From JADLAT01 sp964348795 (lineage in GTDB: Bacteria > Pseudomonadota > Alphaproteobacteria > Micavibrionales > Micavibrionaceae), in the NCBI GenBank assembly GCA_964348795.1, contig CAYGDY010000001.1:186001-250000 (forward strand): DNA of 64,000 nucleotides, in the 5' to 3' direction. This document shows positions 34,291-42,380 of this stretch, piece after piece. The translations under genes were made by a program, and so were the position numbers. Under the pieces are notes generated by a model that did no database searches, was not told the DNA's origin, and saw nothing but the letters and a program-made list of their open reading frames with translations. Numbering within the stretch: the first letter of the stretch is position 1; every line of letters starts with the position of its first letter.

Positions 34291-34786
34291 CTTCCATCTC
34301 ATCCATCGGCGCCGGAGCAGAGGCCGCCCGTGCAGGCGCAGACCCGCCGCCCGTCCCGTAATCCTGATTCATCCCGTTGTCATTATAGGAAGACGATCCG
34401 CCGCCGGCTCCATAGGAAGAGCCACCCCCACTGCCTTTACTGTCCAGCATGGTGAGTTCGCCGCGAAACGGGCGCAACACCACTTCAGTGGAATATTTTT
34501 CCTGCCCCGACTGGTCGGTCCATTTGCGGGTTTCCAGCTGGCCTTCGATATATACCTTCGCGCCTTTTTTCAGATAGTTTTCAGCCACAGTTCCAAGCCC
34601 CTGATTGAAAATAACCACGCGGTGCCACTGGGTGTTTTCTTTTTTCTCGCCGGTGGATTTGTCTTTCCAGCTTTCGGATGTCGCAATAGTGAGGTTCACC
34701 ACCTTGTCTCCTGAATTCATGGTCCGCACTTCGGGGTCTTTCCCCAGATTGCCAATCAAAATCACTTTATTCACGCTTCCGGCCAC
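34274..34786 (-). CDS. ssb: Single-stranded DNA-binding protein
   Basis: The protein has 170 residues and starts at GTG with AGGAG upstream. The OB fold (about residues 4-110) has 'NKVILIGNLGKDPEVR' and 'WHRVVIFNQ'. A Gly/Ser-rich linker leads to the acidic tip 'MEDEIPF', which recruits partner proteins. uvrA, its usual divergent neighbour, is 2.3 kb away here. Confidence 0.97.
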   Translation of the reverse strand: MAGSVNKVILIGNLGKDPEVRTMNSGDKVVNLTIATSESWKDKSTGEKKENTQWHRVVIFNQGLGTVAENYLKKGAKVYIEGQLETRKWTDQSGQEKYSTEVVLRPFRGELTMLDSKGSGGGSSYGAGGGSSSYNDNGMNQDYGTGGGSAPARAASAPAPMDEMEDEIPF

Positions 34787-34849
34787 AGCTCTTGCTCCTT
34801 TAAAAATCCATGTAACAGAGAATCCGAATATAGACAGATTGCGGGCCGA

Positions 34850-34888
34850 GAAAAAGGGAAAGTTTGGGAGAGCGGGAAACGCTCCCCC
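34850..34888 (-). terminator. Candidate terminator of the GST gene
   Basis: On the minus strand GGGGGAGC (34881-34888) pairs with GCTCTCCC (34866-34873) around a 7-base loop, with one G-U pair. It is followed by a T-rich stretch ending in TTTTT. It lies 16 bp after the GST stop. Confidence 0.5.
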
Positions 34889-34903
34889 AATGCTTTAAAA
34901 AAA

Positions 34904-35545
34904 TTATGCCACAGCCTTGTATTCGACCCCTTCGGCGGCAAGCGCTTTCTGGTAAGCGGGACGCGCGACGATGGATTTAAGCAAGTTCTGTGTTTTCGGG
35001 CCGAATGTAAACGCCTGCGGCAACGCGCCCCAGTTTGCAATGACGGTCAGGAGAATATCACCCGCCGTCACGGCATCCCCCGCCAGATACGGCTTGCCCG
35101 TGCGGGCCAGATGCGCCTCGACATTATCCCACAGCCCTTGGATCGCGGCGCAGGCTTGCTTCAGCAGATTGTCCTTTTCGGAAGGGTTTTCAAACGTGGC
35201 ACGCTTCATCAGCCAAAACCCCCGCGCATAGGCGGGATGCAAGGTCGCATTGGCAAACATCAGCCATTGCAAAGCCTGCGCCCGTTCCCAGCCCGCTTGT
35301 GGCAAAAGCGCGCTTTTGTGCGTATCGCACAGGTAAATGATCTGCGCCGCACCTTCGAGCAAGGGTTTACCGTCCTCGAGCAACACAGGCACCGCCCCCT
35401 GCGGGTTCATTTTCAGGAATGCGGGGGTTTTGTGTTCGCCCTCCATCATATTGATTTTCTTCAAATTCACCGCCTGCCCAGTTTCGTTCAGGATGACGTG
35501 AATGGCCATGGAACAAGCGCCCGCGCCGTAATAGAGTTCGTACAT
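34904..35545 (-). CDS. Glutathione S-transferase family protein
   Basis: The protein has 213 residues from 'MYELYYGAGACSM' at 35545; the open frame runs 22 codons further upstream, but those codons come from the palindromic repeat at 35587-35655 and are unlikely to be translated. N-terminal thioredoxin-like domain contains 'NPQGAVPVLLEDG' with the conserved cis-Pro; the C-terminal domain is helical. Conjugates glutathione to electrophiles; substrate unknown. Confidence 0.9.
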   Translation of the reverse strand: MYELYYGAGACSMAIHVILNETGQAVNLKKINMMEGEHKTPAFLKMNPQGAVPVLLEDGKPLLEGAAQIIYLCDTHKSALLPQAGWERAQALQWLMFANATLHPAYARGFWLMKRATFENPSEKDNLLKQACAAIQGLWDNVEAHLARTGKPYLAGDAVTAGDILLTVIANWGALPQAFTFGPKTQNLLKSIVARPAYQKALAAEGVEYKAVA

Positions 35546-35984
35546 GTGATGGTTTCTCCTTTTGGATTGTTGAAGCCCTTCTTCCGCCGTCATGCCCGCG
35601 CAGGCGGGCATCCAGAAAAATCAGCCATGGACTCCCGCCTTCGCGGGAGTGACGGTAAAAAACAGACAGGAAATCATCTAATGCCCTTTGTTCTTTTGGC
35701 AAGGGGGCGGGATAAAAAACCCCATTCCCATCCCGTCACCCACGAGGAGGGATGAACGTCCCGACTCGGCAATCCAGTTTTTCAAGTCTTTTTTGTGATA
35801 TAATCGCACGGATCGCACCTTCGTCATTCCCCTAGAATTTCTCCGCAATTCAGGTGATGACAGCAAAAGGGAACAATTCTACCCCAATCGAAAAGTATAT
35901 ATACATAACTTTTTTCTTGCTTCAGCCTCACAGTTTCGTGTATAGGGGTATAAAACCCCACAATGACACACAAAAGGTATTGAT
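35546..35984. other. Gene-free stretch with repeats
   Basis: This 439-bp stretch holds the palindromic repeat at 35587-35655 and a C-run/G-run inverted repeat at 35683-35708. A TATAAT hexamer lies at 35799-35804 without a clear -35 partner. No gene is recognised. Confidence 0.5.
35587..35655. repeat. GTCAT-type palindromic repeat
   Basis: CCGTCATGCCCGCGCAGGCG... and ...CCGCCTTCGCGGGAGTGACGG form two small hairpins (CCGCGCAGGCGGG-like and CCGCCTTCGCGGG) joined by 'CATCCAG...'. Same family as 54276-54303. Confidence 0.8.
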
Positions 35985-36242
35985 ATGACGAAAAACATGC
36001 TGACATCACACGATGCATTCGATAAAGCCTCTGCCCACGATGGATTAACAGAAGAAGACGGTATTGAAAATGTTCTTGAAGAGAGCTTAAATCTTGATGA
36101 TCTGGATTTTTCTACCGATCCCTCCAATGAAGCCCTTTTGGAGGATCTTATCGTACGGACAACATACGATCCCGATGAAGATCTGTTTGAGGATAATGGC
36201 GATGACGGATATTACTTTGAAACAACATACATACCAGATTAG
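35985..36242 (+). CDS. Small acidic protein of unknown function
   Basis: The protein has 85 residues, with about 26 Asp or Glu and few basic residues, and no TM or signal. The pattern resembles DNA-mimic or intrinsically disordered acidic proteins, but no family is recognised. It starts after an AAAAGGTATTGAT leader. Low-GC surroundings and lack of relatives suggest an accessory gene. Confidence 0.5.
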   Translation: MTKNMLTSHDAFDKASAHDGLTEEDGIENVLEESLNLDDLDFSTDPSNEALLEDLIVRTTYDPDEDLFEDNGDDGYYFETTYIPD

Positions 36243-36286
36243 CTTTATCCCCCTGCTCTTTTGACAAGGGGAACGGCGAAAAAATC

Positions 36287-36324
36287 TTGACAATTCCATT
36301 CATTATATCTTACATTAAAGTAAG
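36287..36324 (+). promoter_or_regulatory. Promoter and candidate operator of the toxin-antitoxin pair
   Basis: TTGACA (36287-36292) is followed 17 bp later by TTACAT (36310-36315). The inverted repeat CTTACATTAAAGTAAG (36309-36324) overlaps the -10, a fitting site for autorepression by the AbrB-type antitoxin. Confidence 0.5.
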
Positions 36325-36352
36325 GATTTTTTTTAATTGTAAGGTGATTGCG

Positions 36353-36595
36353 ATGGAAACCACATTGACAACCAAGGGGCAAATTACCCTGCCGAAAGGC
36401 TTGCGGGACGCGCTTCACCTGAAAACGGGCGATAAAATTCTTTTCGAGGCTCAAGAAGGTGGAGCATACCTTTTGCGTGCTAAAATCCAAGATGTGCGGG
36501 CTCTGAAAGGCCTGATTTCCTATCAAGGGGCACCCAAAACACTAGAGGATATGACCCGTGCCATTCATCAAAATGCGGAAAACTGGCAAATATGA
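36353..36595 (+). CDS. AbrB/MazE-type antitoxin
   Basis: The protein has 80 residues from 'METTLTTKGQITLPKGLR' at 36353, the usual family start. The swapped-hairpin AbrB DNA-binding domain covers residues 1-45. The C-terminal part (about 46-80) should bind and neutralise the PIN toxin encoded next. The end overlaps the toxin start (ATGA). Confidence 0.85.
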   Translation: METTLTTKGQITLPKGLRDALHLKTGDKILFEAQEGGAYLLRAKIQDVRALKGLISYQGAPKTLEDMTRAIHQNAENWQI

Positions 36596-36984
36596 TCGCG
36601 CTGGACACCAACGTCCTCATCCGCTATCTCGTGCAGGATGACAAAACGCAGGCCCAAAAAGCCAACAGATTGATAGAAGCCCTCACGCCCGATACCCCCG
36701 CTTTTATTTCTTGTATCGTGCTGTGTGAAGTCAATTGGGTTCTGGAAAGCGCTTATAAAATCAAGAAAAAGGAAAGGCTCGAAGCTTTGCGGGGCATTGT
36801 GTCGGTTGCCGTTTTTGCTATGGAACACCTCGACGCATGCCTGAAAGCCCTCAAGCTCACTGAATCAGGACCTGCGGATTTTTCCGATTATCTGATTTCT
36901 CAGATTGCACAACAAGAAGGCTACGAAACGGTTCTAACTTTTGATAAAAAGGCCCTGCGATGTGCTGGCTTTAAAAATCCGTAG
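36592..36984 (+). CDS. PIN-domain ribonuclease toxin (VapC-like)
   Basis: The protein has 130 residues. PIN signature residues are visible: Asp in 'ALDTNVLIRYL', Glu in 'CEVNWVLE', Asp in 'PADFSDYLI' and Asp in 'LTFDKKA'. VapC-type toxins cut tRNA or rRNA when freed from antitoxin. Translationally coupled to the antitoxin gene. Confidence 0.87.
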   Translation: MIALDTNVLIRYLVQDDKTQAQKANRLIEALTPDTPAFISCIVLCEVNWVLESAYKIKKKERLEALRGIVSVAVFAMEHLDACLKALKLTESGPADFSDYLISQIAQQEGYETVLTFDKKALRCAGFKNP

Positions 36985-37015
36985 AAGACTCTCGGCGTAT
37001 TGCGCTAACAATAGG

Positions 37016-37050
37016 AGTACCCCCCCTTCCCTTTTGACAAGGGGGGTACT
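37016..37050. repeat. C-run/G-run inverted repeat before uvrA
   Basis: AGTACCCCCCCTT and AAGGGGGGTACT pair (one extra C) around the loop CCCTTTTGAC. Shorter relatives with the same 'CTTTTGACAAGGGG' core lie at 36249-36271 and, degenerate, at 35683-35708. It could be a terminator or attenuator hairpin between the toxin gene and uvrA. Confidence 0.55.
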
Positions 37051-37061
37051 ATATATTCCCC

Positions 37062-40000
37062 ATGCAAAAATACCTTTCCATTCGCGGGGCGCGGGAACAT
37101 AACCTCAAAAATATCAACGTGGATATCCCGCGGGATCAATTGGTCGTGATTACGGGGCTTTCGGGCTCCGGCAAGTCCTCTTTGGCGTTTGACACCATCT
37201 ATGCCGAGGGCCAGCGACGCTATGTCGAGAGTTTGTCGGCCTACGCCCGCCAGTTTCTGGAAATGATGCAAAAGCCGGATGTGGACTCCATAGATGGCCT
37301 GTCCCCCGCCATTTCCATCGAGCAAAAAACCACCAGCAAGAATCCCCGCTCCACTGTAGGGACTGTCACAGAAATCTGGGATTATATGCGCCTCCTGTGG
37401 GCACGGGTGGGCGTGCCCTACTCCCCCGCCACAGGCCTGCCCATCACCAGCCAGACGGTGAGCGAGATCGTAGACCAGATATTATCTTTGAAAAATTCTC
37501 CCTCTCCCCAGAGGGGAGAGGGTCGGGGTGAGGGGAATCCTCAAACCGAAAACACCCCTCACCCTAGCCCTCTCCCCAAAGGGGAGAGGGGACAAGAAGA
37601 TAATCCTGTCAGGCTCTACCTCCTCGCACCCATCGTACGAGGCCGCAAGGGGGAGTACAAAAAGGAATTCAAAGAGCTGATGGCCAAGGGGTTCCAGCGT
37701 GTGAAGGTCAATGGTACGCTATATGAAATCGCGGAAGTCCCTGTGCTTGATAAAAAGCTCAAGCATGATATCGAGGTTGTGGTCGATCGCCTCGTGATCC
37801 GGCCCGATATGGGCAACCGTCTGGCCGATTCCGTGGAAACCGCCCTGCGGCTGGCTGATGGCCTGATTATAGCCGAAAACGCAGATTCAGGCGAACAGCA
37901 GATGTTCAGCGAGAAATTCGCCTGCCCCGTTTCCGGCTTTACGATTGCGGAAATCGAACCCCGTTTGTTTTCCTTCAATTCCCCTCACGGAGCCTGCCCT
38001 GCCTGTGATGGTTTGGGAGAAAAACGCTATATCGATCCCGCACGTGTAATTCCAGACCCCTCCAAAAGTCTGGCACAAGGGGCGATTACCCCGTGGTCCG
38101 GAGGTTTTGCGCCGTTTTATCTGCAAGCGATGGAGGCCGTGGCGGAACATTACGGATTTAAAACCACAACGCCATGGAAAAATCTGTCTGAAGATCATCA
38201 AAATCTGATCCTGTATGGCACAGGAAAAACCGTTATCAAAACCACATACCAGACCAAAACAGAAAGTGTTTTCAAAAGCAACAAACCCTTTGAGGGGGTT
38301 ATTCCCAATCTGGAGCGTCGCTTGATGGAAACAGAGAGCAATTCCCAGAGGGAAAAACTGGCGGAATATCAAAGCAACAGCCCTTGTGATTCTTGCGAGG
38401 GGATGCGCCTGAAGCCCGAAACGCTCGCGGTTAAAATCGCGGGCCGGCATATTGCAGACATCGGACAGTTGAGTATTGAAGGGGCGTTGGAGTGGTTTTT
38501 GTCCTTGATCTGTCATCCTGAAACGCCGAAAGACGTTGAAGGATCTCAAATCGCAAAAGATCCTTCAGCTTCGCGTCAGGATGACAAAAACAAAACGCTC
38601 ACCGCCCAACAAACCAAAATCGCCGAAAAAATCCTGAAGGAAATTACAGAGCGCTTGCGCTTCCTGATGAATGTGGGGCTGGAGTATCTCACGCTCTCCC
38701 GCGCCTCCGGCACGCTGTCAGGTGGAGAAAGCCAGCGCATTCGGCTTGCCTCCCAGATCGGATCAGGGCTCACAGGTGTGTTGTATGTTCTGGATGAACC
38801 CTCCATCGGCCTTCATCAGCGCGATAATCACCGTCTGCTTGAAACGCTTCAGCATTTGCGGGATCTTGGCAATACCGTCATCGTTGTCGAGCATGACGAG
38901 GATGCCATTCGGCTCGCGGACTATCTGATCGACATGGGGCCTGGCGCAGGTGTGCATGGCGGCGCGATTGTAGCGGAGGGTGCTCCGGAAAGCGTTTTTC
39001 AATGTCAGGATAGTATCACTGCGCAATATATGACAGGCACCAAGGAAATTTCCATTCCAGCCCAACGCAGAAAAGGACATCCCAAACAATTTCTGGAACT
39101 CATCGAGGCCTCGGGCAATAACCTGAAAGCCATTTCGGCAAAAATCCCACTCGGCACTTTAACCTGCGTAACGGGCGTGTCAGGTTCGGGTAAATCCACC
39201 TTTACGATTGATACCCTGTTCCGCGCGGCCAGCAAGCACCTGATGGGTTCGCAAGAAGCCCCCCTGCCCTATAAGGCGCTTAAGGGGCTTGAGTTCATCG
39301 ACAAGGTCATCGACATTGATCAATCACCAATCGGGAGGACACCGCGCTCCAACCCCGCCACCTACACCGGCGCGTTTACGCCCATTCGGGACTGGTATGC
39401 GGGCCTGCCGGAATCCAAGGCACGAGGCTATGCGGCCGGCCGGTTCAGCTTCAACGTCAAGGGCGGGCGGTGCGAGGCCTGCACCGGTGATGGTGTTATC
39501 AAGATTGAAATGCACTTCCTGCCCGATGTCTATGTGGAATGCGAGGTTTGCAAAGGCAGGCGCTATAACCGTGAAACGCTGGAAGTGCTGTATCGTGATA
39601 AATCCATTGCTGATGTGCTGGACATGACGGTGGAGGAAGCCGCCGAATTCTTCAAGGCCGTGCCCGCCATCCGCGATAAAATGGTGACGCTTGAAAAAGT
39701 GGGACTTGGTTATATTAAAGTGGGGCAACAGGCCAATACGCTGTCCGGCGGGGAGGCGCAACGGATCAAGCTCTCCAAGGAGCTCTCCAAACGCTCCACC
39801 GGCAAGACACTCTATATTCTGGACGAGCCAACCACAGGCCTGCATTTCGAGGATGTCCGAAAATTGCTTGAAGTGCTCCACACTCTTGTGGATCAGGGTA
39901 ATACGGTTGTGGTAATCGAACATAATCTGGACGTTATCAAGACCGCGGACCACCTGATTGATATCGGCCCGGAAGGCGGGCACAAGGGCGGGCAGATTGT

Positions 40001-40109
40001 AGCCATCGGCACGCCGGAGGACCTGTGCAAGGTGCCGGAAAGCTACACGGGGCAGTATTTACGCCCCCTGCTCGAGAACAAACGCAGGAAAAAGAGCGCG
40101 GCGGCATGA
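37062..40109 (+). CDS. uvrA: Excinuclease ABC subunit A with two repeat-derived insertions
   Basis: The protein has 1015 residues against about 940-955 usually. Both ABC modules are intact: Walker A 'GLSGSGKSSLAFDT' (residue about 33) and 'GVSGSGKSTFTIDT', two 'LSGGE' signatures and the zinc Cys motifs 'CPACDGLG' and 'CEACTGDG'. The excess is explained by two palindromic repeats read in frame, at about residues 146-178 ('SPSPQRGEGRGEG...PKGERG') and 484-508 ('CHPETPKDVEGS...SRQDD'). Both lie in loops between conserved blocks ('IVDQIL'/'LYLLAP' and 'EWFLSL'/'AEKILKEI'). The protein is the damage sensor of nucleotide excision repair and is probably functional. Confidence 0.95.
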   Translation: MQKYLSIRGAREHNLKNINVDIPRDQLVVITGLSGSGKSSLAFDTIYAEGQRRYVESLSAYARQFLEMMQKPDVDSIDGLSPAISIEQKTTSKNPRSTVGTVTEIWDYMRLLWARVGVPYSPATGLPITSQTVSEIVDQILSLKNSPSPQRGEGRGEGNPQTENTPHPSPLPKGERGQEDNPVRLYLLAPIVRGRKGEYKKEFKELMAKGFQRVKVNGTLYEIAEVPVLDKKLKHDIEVVVDRLVIRPDMGNRLADSVETALRLADGLIIAENADSGEQQMFSEKFACPVSGFTIAEIEPRLFSFNSPHGACPACDGLGEKRYIDPARVIPDPSKSLAQGAITPWSGGFAPFYLQAMEAVAEHYGFKTTTPWKNLSEDHQNLILYGTGKTVIKTTYQTKTESVFKSNKPFEGVIPNLERRLMETESNSQREKLAEYQSNSPCDSCEGMRLKPETLAVKIAGRHIADIGQLSIEGALEWFLSLICHPETPKDVEGSQIAKDPSASRQDDKNKTLTAQQTKIAEKILKEITERLRFLMNVGLEYLTLSRASGTLSGGESQRIRLASQIGSGLTGVLYVLDEPSIGLHQRDNHRLLETLQHLRDLGNTVIVVEHDEDAIRLADYLIDMGPGAGVHGGAIVAEGAPESVFQCQDSITAQYMTGTKEISIPAQRRKGHPKQFLELIEASGNNLKAISAKIPLGTLTCVTGVSGSGKSTFTIDTLFRAASKHLMGSQEAPLPYKALKGLEFIDKVIDIDQSPIGRTPRSNPATYTGAFTPIRDWYAGLPESKARGYAAGRFSFNVKGGRCEACTGDGVIKIEMHFLPDVYVECEVCKGRRYNRETLEVLYRDKSIADVLDMTVEEAAEFFKAVPAIRDKMVTLEKVGLGYIKVGQQANTLSGGEAQRIKLSKELSKRSTGKTLYILDEPTTGLHFEDVRKLLEVLHTLVDQGNTVVVIEHNLDVIKTADHLIDIGPEGGHKGGQIVAIGTPEDLCKVPESYTGQYLRPLLENKRRKKSAAA
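37499..37591. repeat. Palindromic repeat inside uvrA (CCCTCTCCCC type)
   Basis: Two hairpin units, CCCTCTCCCC/GGGGAGAGGG, flank a middle in which GGGGTGAGGGG pairs with CCCCTCACCC. It is read in frame within uvrA and encodes a Pro/Gly/Arg/Glu-rich loop. The same sequence type is a common intergenic repeat in proteobacteria. Confidence 0.85.
38511..38586. repeat. Palindromic repeat inside uvrA (GTCATCCTGA type)
   Basis: Perfect terminal inverted repeats TGTCATCCTGA (38511-38521) and TCAGGATGACA (38576-38586), with inner 'GAAGGATC' and 'GATCCTTC' also complementary. It is read in frame. Relatives: 40133-40202, 53504-53565, 52075-52156. Confidence 0.9.
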
Positions 40110-40132
40110 TTCTGCCTCTTTGCCACCTTCCC

Positions 40133-40202
40133 CTGTCATCCTGAGCCATAGGCGAAGGATCCCCCTCCAAAAAGATCCTTCCGCTTCGCGTCAGGATGAC
40201 AG
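40133..40202. repeat. Palindromic repeat after uvrA (GTCATCCTGA type)
   Basis: 12-bp perfect ends CTGTCATCCTGA and TCAGGATGACAG with inner GAAGGATC/GATCCTTC. It lies 23 bp after uvrA and is followed by TTTTAGAG, so it may also act as a terminator hairpin. Confidence 0.85.
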
Positions 40203-40308
40203 TTTTAGAGTATCAAGAAATCTATATCCATAATAAATTTGCATCCTCTCTATTTTTTTGCTATACTTGTGGAAATCAAAATAACAAGAGCAAAATAGAA
40301 GGTGTAGC

Positions 40309-40674
40309 ATGGCAGGTTCAGCAGTCGATGGCGTAACCAATACCGCCAAAAAATTCATGCCCAGTATGAGCACTGTCTTCAAATGGGCCTCGTACGGGGC
40401 CATGGCTTTTGGAATCGGGAACGTGCTGGCCGCTGGTCATGCCGCTGTCGCTCTCACCGCCCCCGCAGGAGCCAAAATCGGCGCATTGGATGCCATCACA
40501 GAGGGGATACATTACTTCGTGGCCCCAGACCCCGCCGTGAAGCTGGGCGGTATAAAAGAAGCCATGGAACCCTTAAGCACGTCGTGGCACTGGTTTACAG
40601 ATGCCATGACGAAAATCAGTGGAACGCCCGTTGCCGGCGCGCTCCCCGCCTGCCCCCTCCCCGCTGGTCCTTGA
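40309..40674 (+). CDS. Small hydrophobic protein of unknown function
   Basis: The protein has 121 residues starting 'MAGSAVDGVTNTAKKF'. A hydrophobic region lies at about residues 24-52, then an Ala/Gly/Pro-rich part, and a Pro-rich end. AGAAGG lies 8-13 bp upstream. No family is recognised. It sits between the repeat after uvrA and the tRNA, a likely accessory spot. Confidence 0.45.
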   Translation: MAGSAVDGVTNTAKKFMPSMSTVFKWASYGAMAFGIGNVLAAGHAAVALTAPAGAKIGALDAITEGIHYFVAPDPAVKLGGIKEAMEPLSTSWHWFTDAMTKISGTPVAGALPACPLPAGP

Positions 40675-40805
40675 TTGTAAAGCGGGATGAGCAAAACGCG
40701 CTATGTGTCCGCGCTCGCTGGTTTCGTTCGATGAAACTTTTCAAACCACAAAAACCTCCCTGCCAGTCAAAATTTTACAGAAGTTATCAGGGGACAAAAA
40801 AGAAA

Positions 40806-40882
40806 TGGTGGGCCAGGCCGGACTTGAACCAGCGACCAATCCGTTATGAGCGGACTGCTCTAACCAACTGAGCTACTGGCCC
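40806..40882 (-). tRNA. ileX: tRNA-Ile (CAU, lysidine-type)
   Basis: On the minus strand a full cloverleaf with encoded CCA: GGGCCAG acceptor arm, D-loop 'AGCTCAGTTGGTTAGAGC', anticodon loop CTCATAA and T-arm with GGTTCAAGTCC. Anticodon CAU could be Met or Ile2. The 'TTGGTCGCTGGTTCAAGTCC' part is closer to tRNA-Ile2 of E. coli than to elongator tRNA-Met. Confidence 0.8.
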
Positions 40883-41036
40883 TTGCGCAATCAATCCCGA
40901 CACTAAAGCGTACTTGGCGTACGGAATCAAGCGGTTCTTGCAAGTCGAAACCTTCGCAAGAGAATGACAGCCACCAACACCAGATTGAACAGGAAAAGGC
41001 ATGCCGGATATAAGGTTGTTCAAATAGATATAGGAG

Positions 41037-42365
41037 CTACCCGTTTTTATGCAGTTTTTCTTCAAGGCGAGACAAGAATAACGACTGAAAGTTCTCTTCC
41101 ATTTCCGTGTCTTTCTCAAGTTTTTCAACTACTTCATCGACAAGATCGACTTTTTTGTGCGTGATCCCATTTCTTGAGAGATGGTCGCCCTCTATAGCTA
41201 TCTCCGATCCAGCTCCAAATATCCTATCGATAATTGAAGGTGGGTAGTAGAACTCTATACCGTTATTAGGCCAGACGACGATATTTTCTTCCCAAATACC
41301 CATTTTAGTTAATTGCTTTGGCAATCCTGATGAATGTCTTGAGTCAAGAATGACGAATATTCGGTCCCGATATGGACTTCGCTGAATATCCAAGAGAAGC
41401 CCCTTGGCAATATTCAGAATTCTCGTAAATTCGCCGTCTCCGTTTGCACTAATGATACTAATTTGAGAGTCTGGGTATCGTAAGGACACAACGCGCTTGA
41501 TAAATTTTTCGTCAGTTTTACCTTCAACGAGCACGATGGCTGAAGGCAAGTACAATGTCTCAAAACGATTCCCCAACAGAAAGAAATGGATGTCATTGAA
41601 ATCAGCCTGTGTCTCAACAGCACGAACAGCAATCTCATCGCCTCGCTTTTCGACTATGTAGTTGTTCTTTATGCGAACGCGATCAAGAAAGATGGTGGAG
41701 TGCGTTGCGAACACTAGCGTTTTGACATGGGGAAAATATTTTTTTCTATGTTCTTGATCAAAAAGAAAATCGGCCAAGATACCTTGTGTTTCAGGGCTAA
41801 TTCCAAGCTCAGGCTCATCAATCAAAAACATCTCGTAGTCGGTATCCAAGAGGCTTGTTACGAGAGTTGTAATTAACCTGAAACCAGAGCTTGTATAGGA
41901 TATATTGTGTCCGCCGCAAGAAATATACTGCTGCGACATAGAGTTATTCAGGTCCGTATAACGTAACTCCACATCAATTCCGAAAAGATTCTTGATGATC
42001 TCGATCAGATGTCCTCGCTGAATGTCCGAGAGCTCCGCGATGGCTTGTTGCAGACTGACTGGAAAGTGGTCGTTATTCTGCTGTTGGTGTTTCCATTGCT
42101 GATTGAACGCTTTCTGTTTTTCCTTTTTACGATTGGGGTTTTGAGTGTGGTGACTCAAGAGATGAAAGTTCTGGTATCTCGCTGGGGCCAGATATGTAGC
42201 GTTGTAGCCCCATTTCTGCGTCAGAGATCTTAGCAAGAACGACTTTCCGCAATTGTTTCGTCCAACCAATACGGAGTACTCAGATTCGCAGATTTTCCGT
42301 AGCGCTTCCTCAGCCTCAGCACTGAAATATGTATCTGGTTTCCGCTTATAATCGGACAAGGGCAT
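41037..42365 (-). CDS. OLD-family AAA ATPase/TOPRIM nuclease (possible defence)
   Basis: The protein has 442 residues. ABC-type ATPase part: Walker A GRNNCGKS (residues 35-42), signature-like 'SYTSSGFRL' (157-164), Walker B 'FLIDEPELG' (180-188) and H-loop 'THST' (221-224). The C-terminal half carries a TOPRIM nuclease pattern: E281 in 'VLVEGKTDEKF' and D341 in 'FVILDSRHS'. OLD nucleases include anti-phage proteins such as P2 Old and GajA. No GajB-like helicase is adjacent. Base composition looks more AT-rich than its neighbours rpoD and uvrA, and it lies next to a tRNA gene. Transfer is likely. Confidence 0.8.
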   Translation of the reverse strand: MPLSDYKRKPDTYFSAEAEEALRKICESEYSVLVGRNNCGKSFLLRSLTQKWGYNATYLAPARYQNFHLLSHHTQNPNRKKEKQKAFNQQWKHQQQNNDHFPVSLQQAIAELSDIQRGHLIEIIKNLFGIDVELRYTDLNNSMSQQYISCGGHNISYTSSGFRLITTLVTSLLDTDYEMFLIDEPELGISPETQGILADFLFDQEHRKKYFPHVKTLVFATHSTIFLDRVRIKNNYIVEKRGDEIAVRAVETQADFNDIHFFLLGNRFETLYLPSAIVLVEGKTDEKFIKRVVSLRYPDSQISIISANGDGEFTRILNIAKGLLLDIQRSPYRDRIFVILDSRHSSGLPKQLTKMGIWEENIVVWPNNGIEFYYPPSIIDRIFGAGSEIAIEGDHLSRNGITHKKVDLVDEVVEKLEKDTEMEENFQSLFLSRLEEKLHKNG

Positions 42366-42380
42366 AAAAACCTTCCCTTA

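Noticed and set aside
35546..35611. N-terminal extension of the GST
   Set aside because: The 22 extra codons derive partly from a palindromic repeat ('MPACAGMT...') and are not part of the GST fold.
40806..40882. Elongator tRNA-Met
   Set aside because: The CAU anticodon allows it, but the variable and T-arm sequence is closer to tRNA-Ile2; kept as Ile with reduced certainty.
41037..42365. Gabija system
   Set aside because: Only the GajA-like OLD protein is present; rpoD follows instead of a UvrD-like GajB gene.
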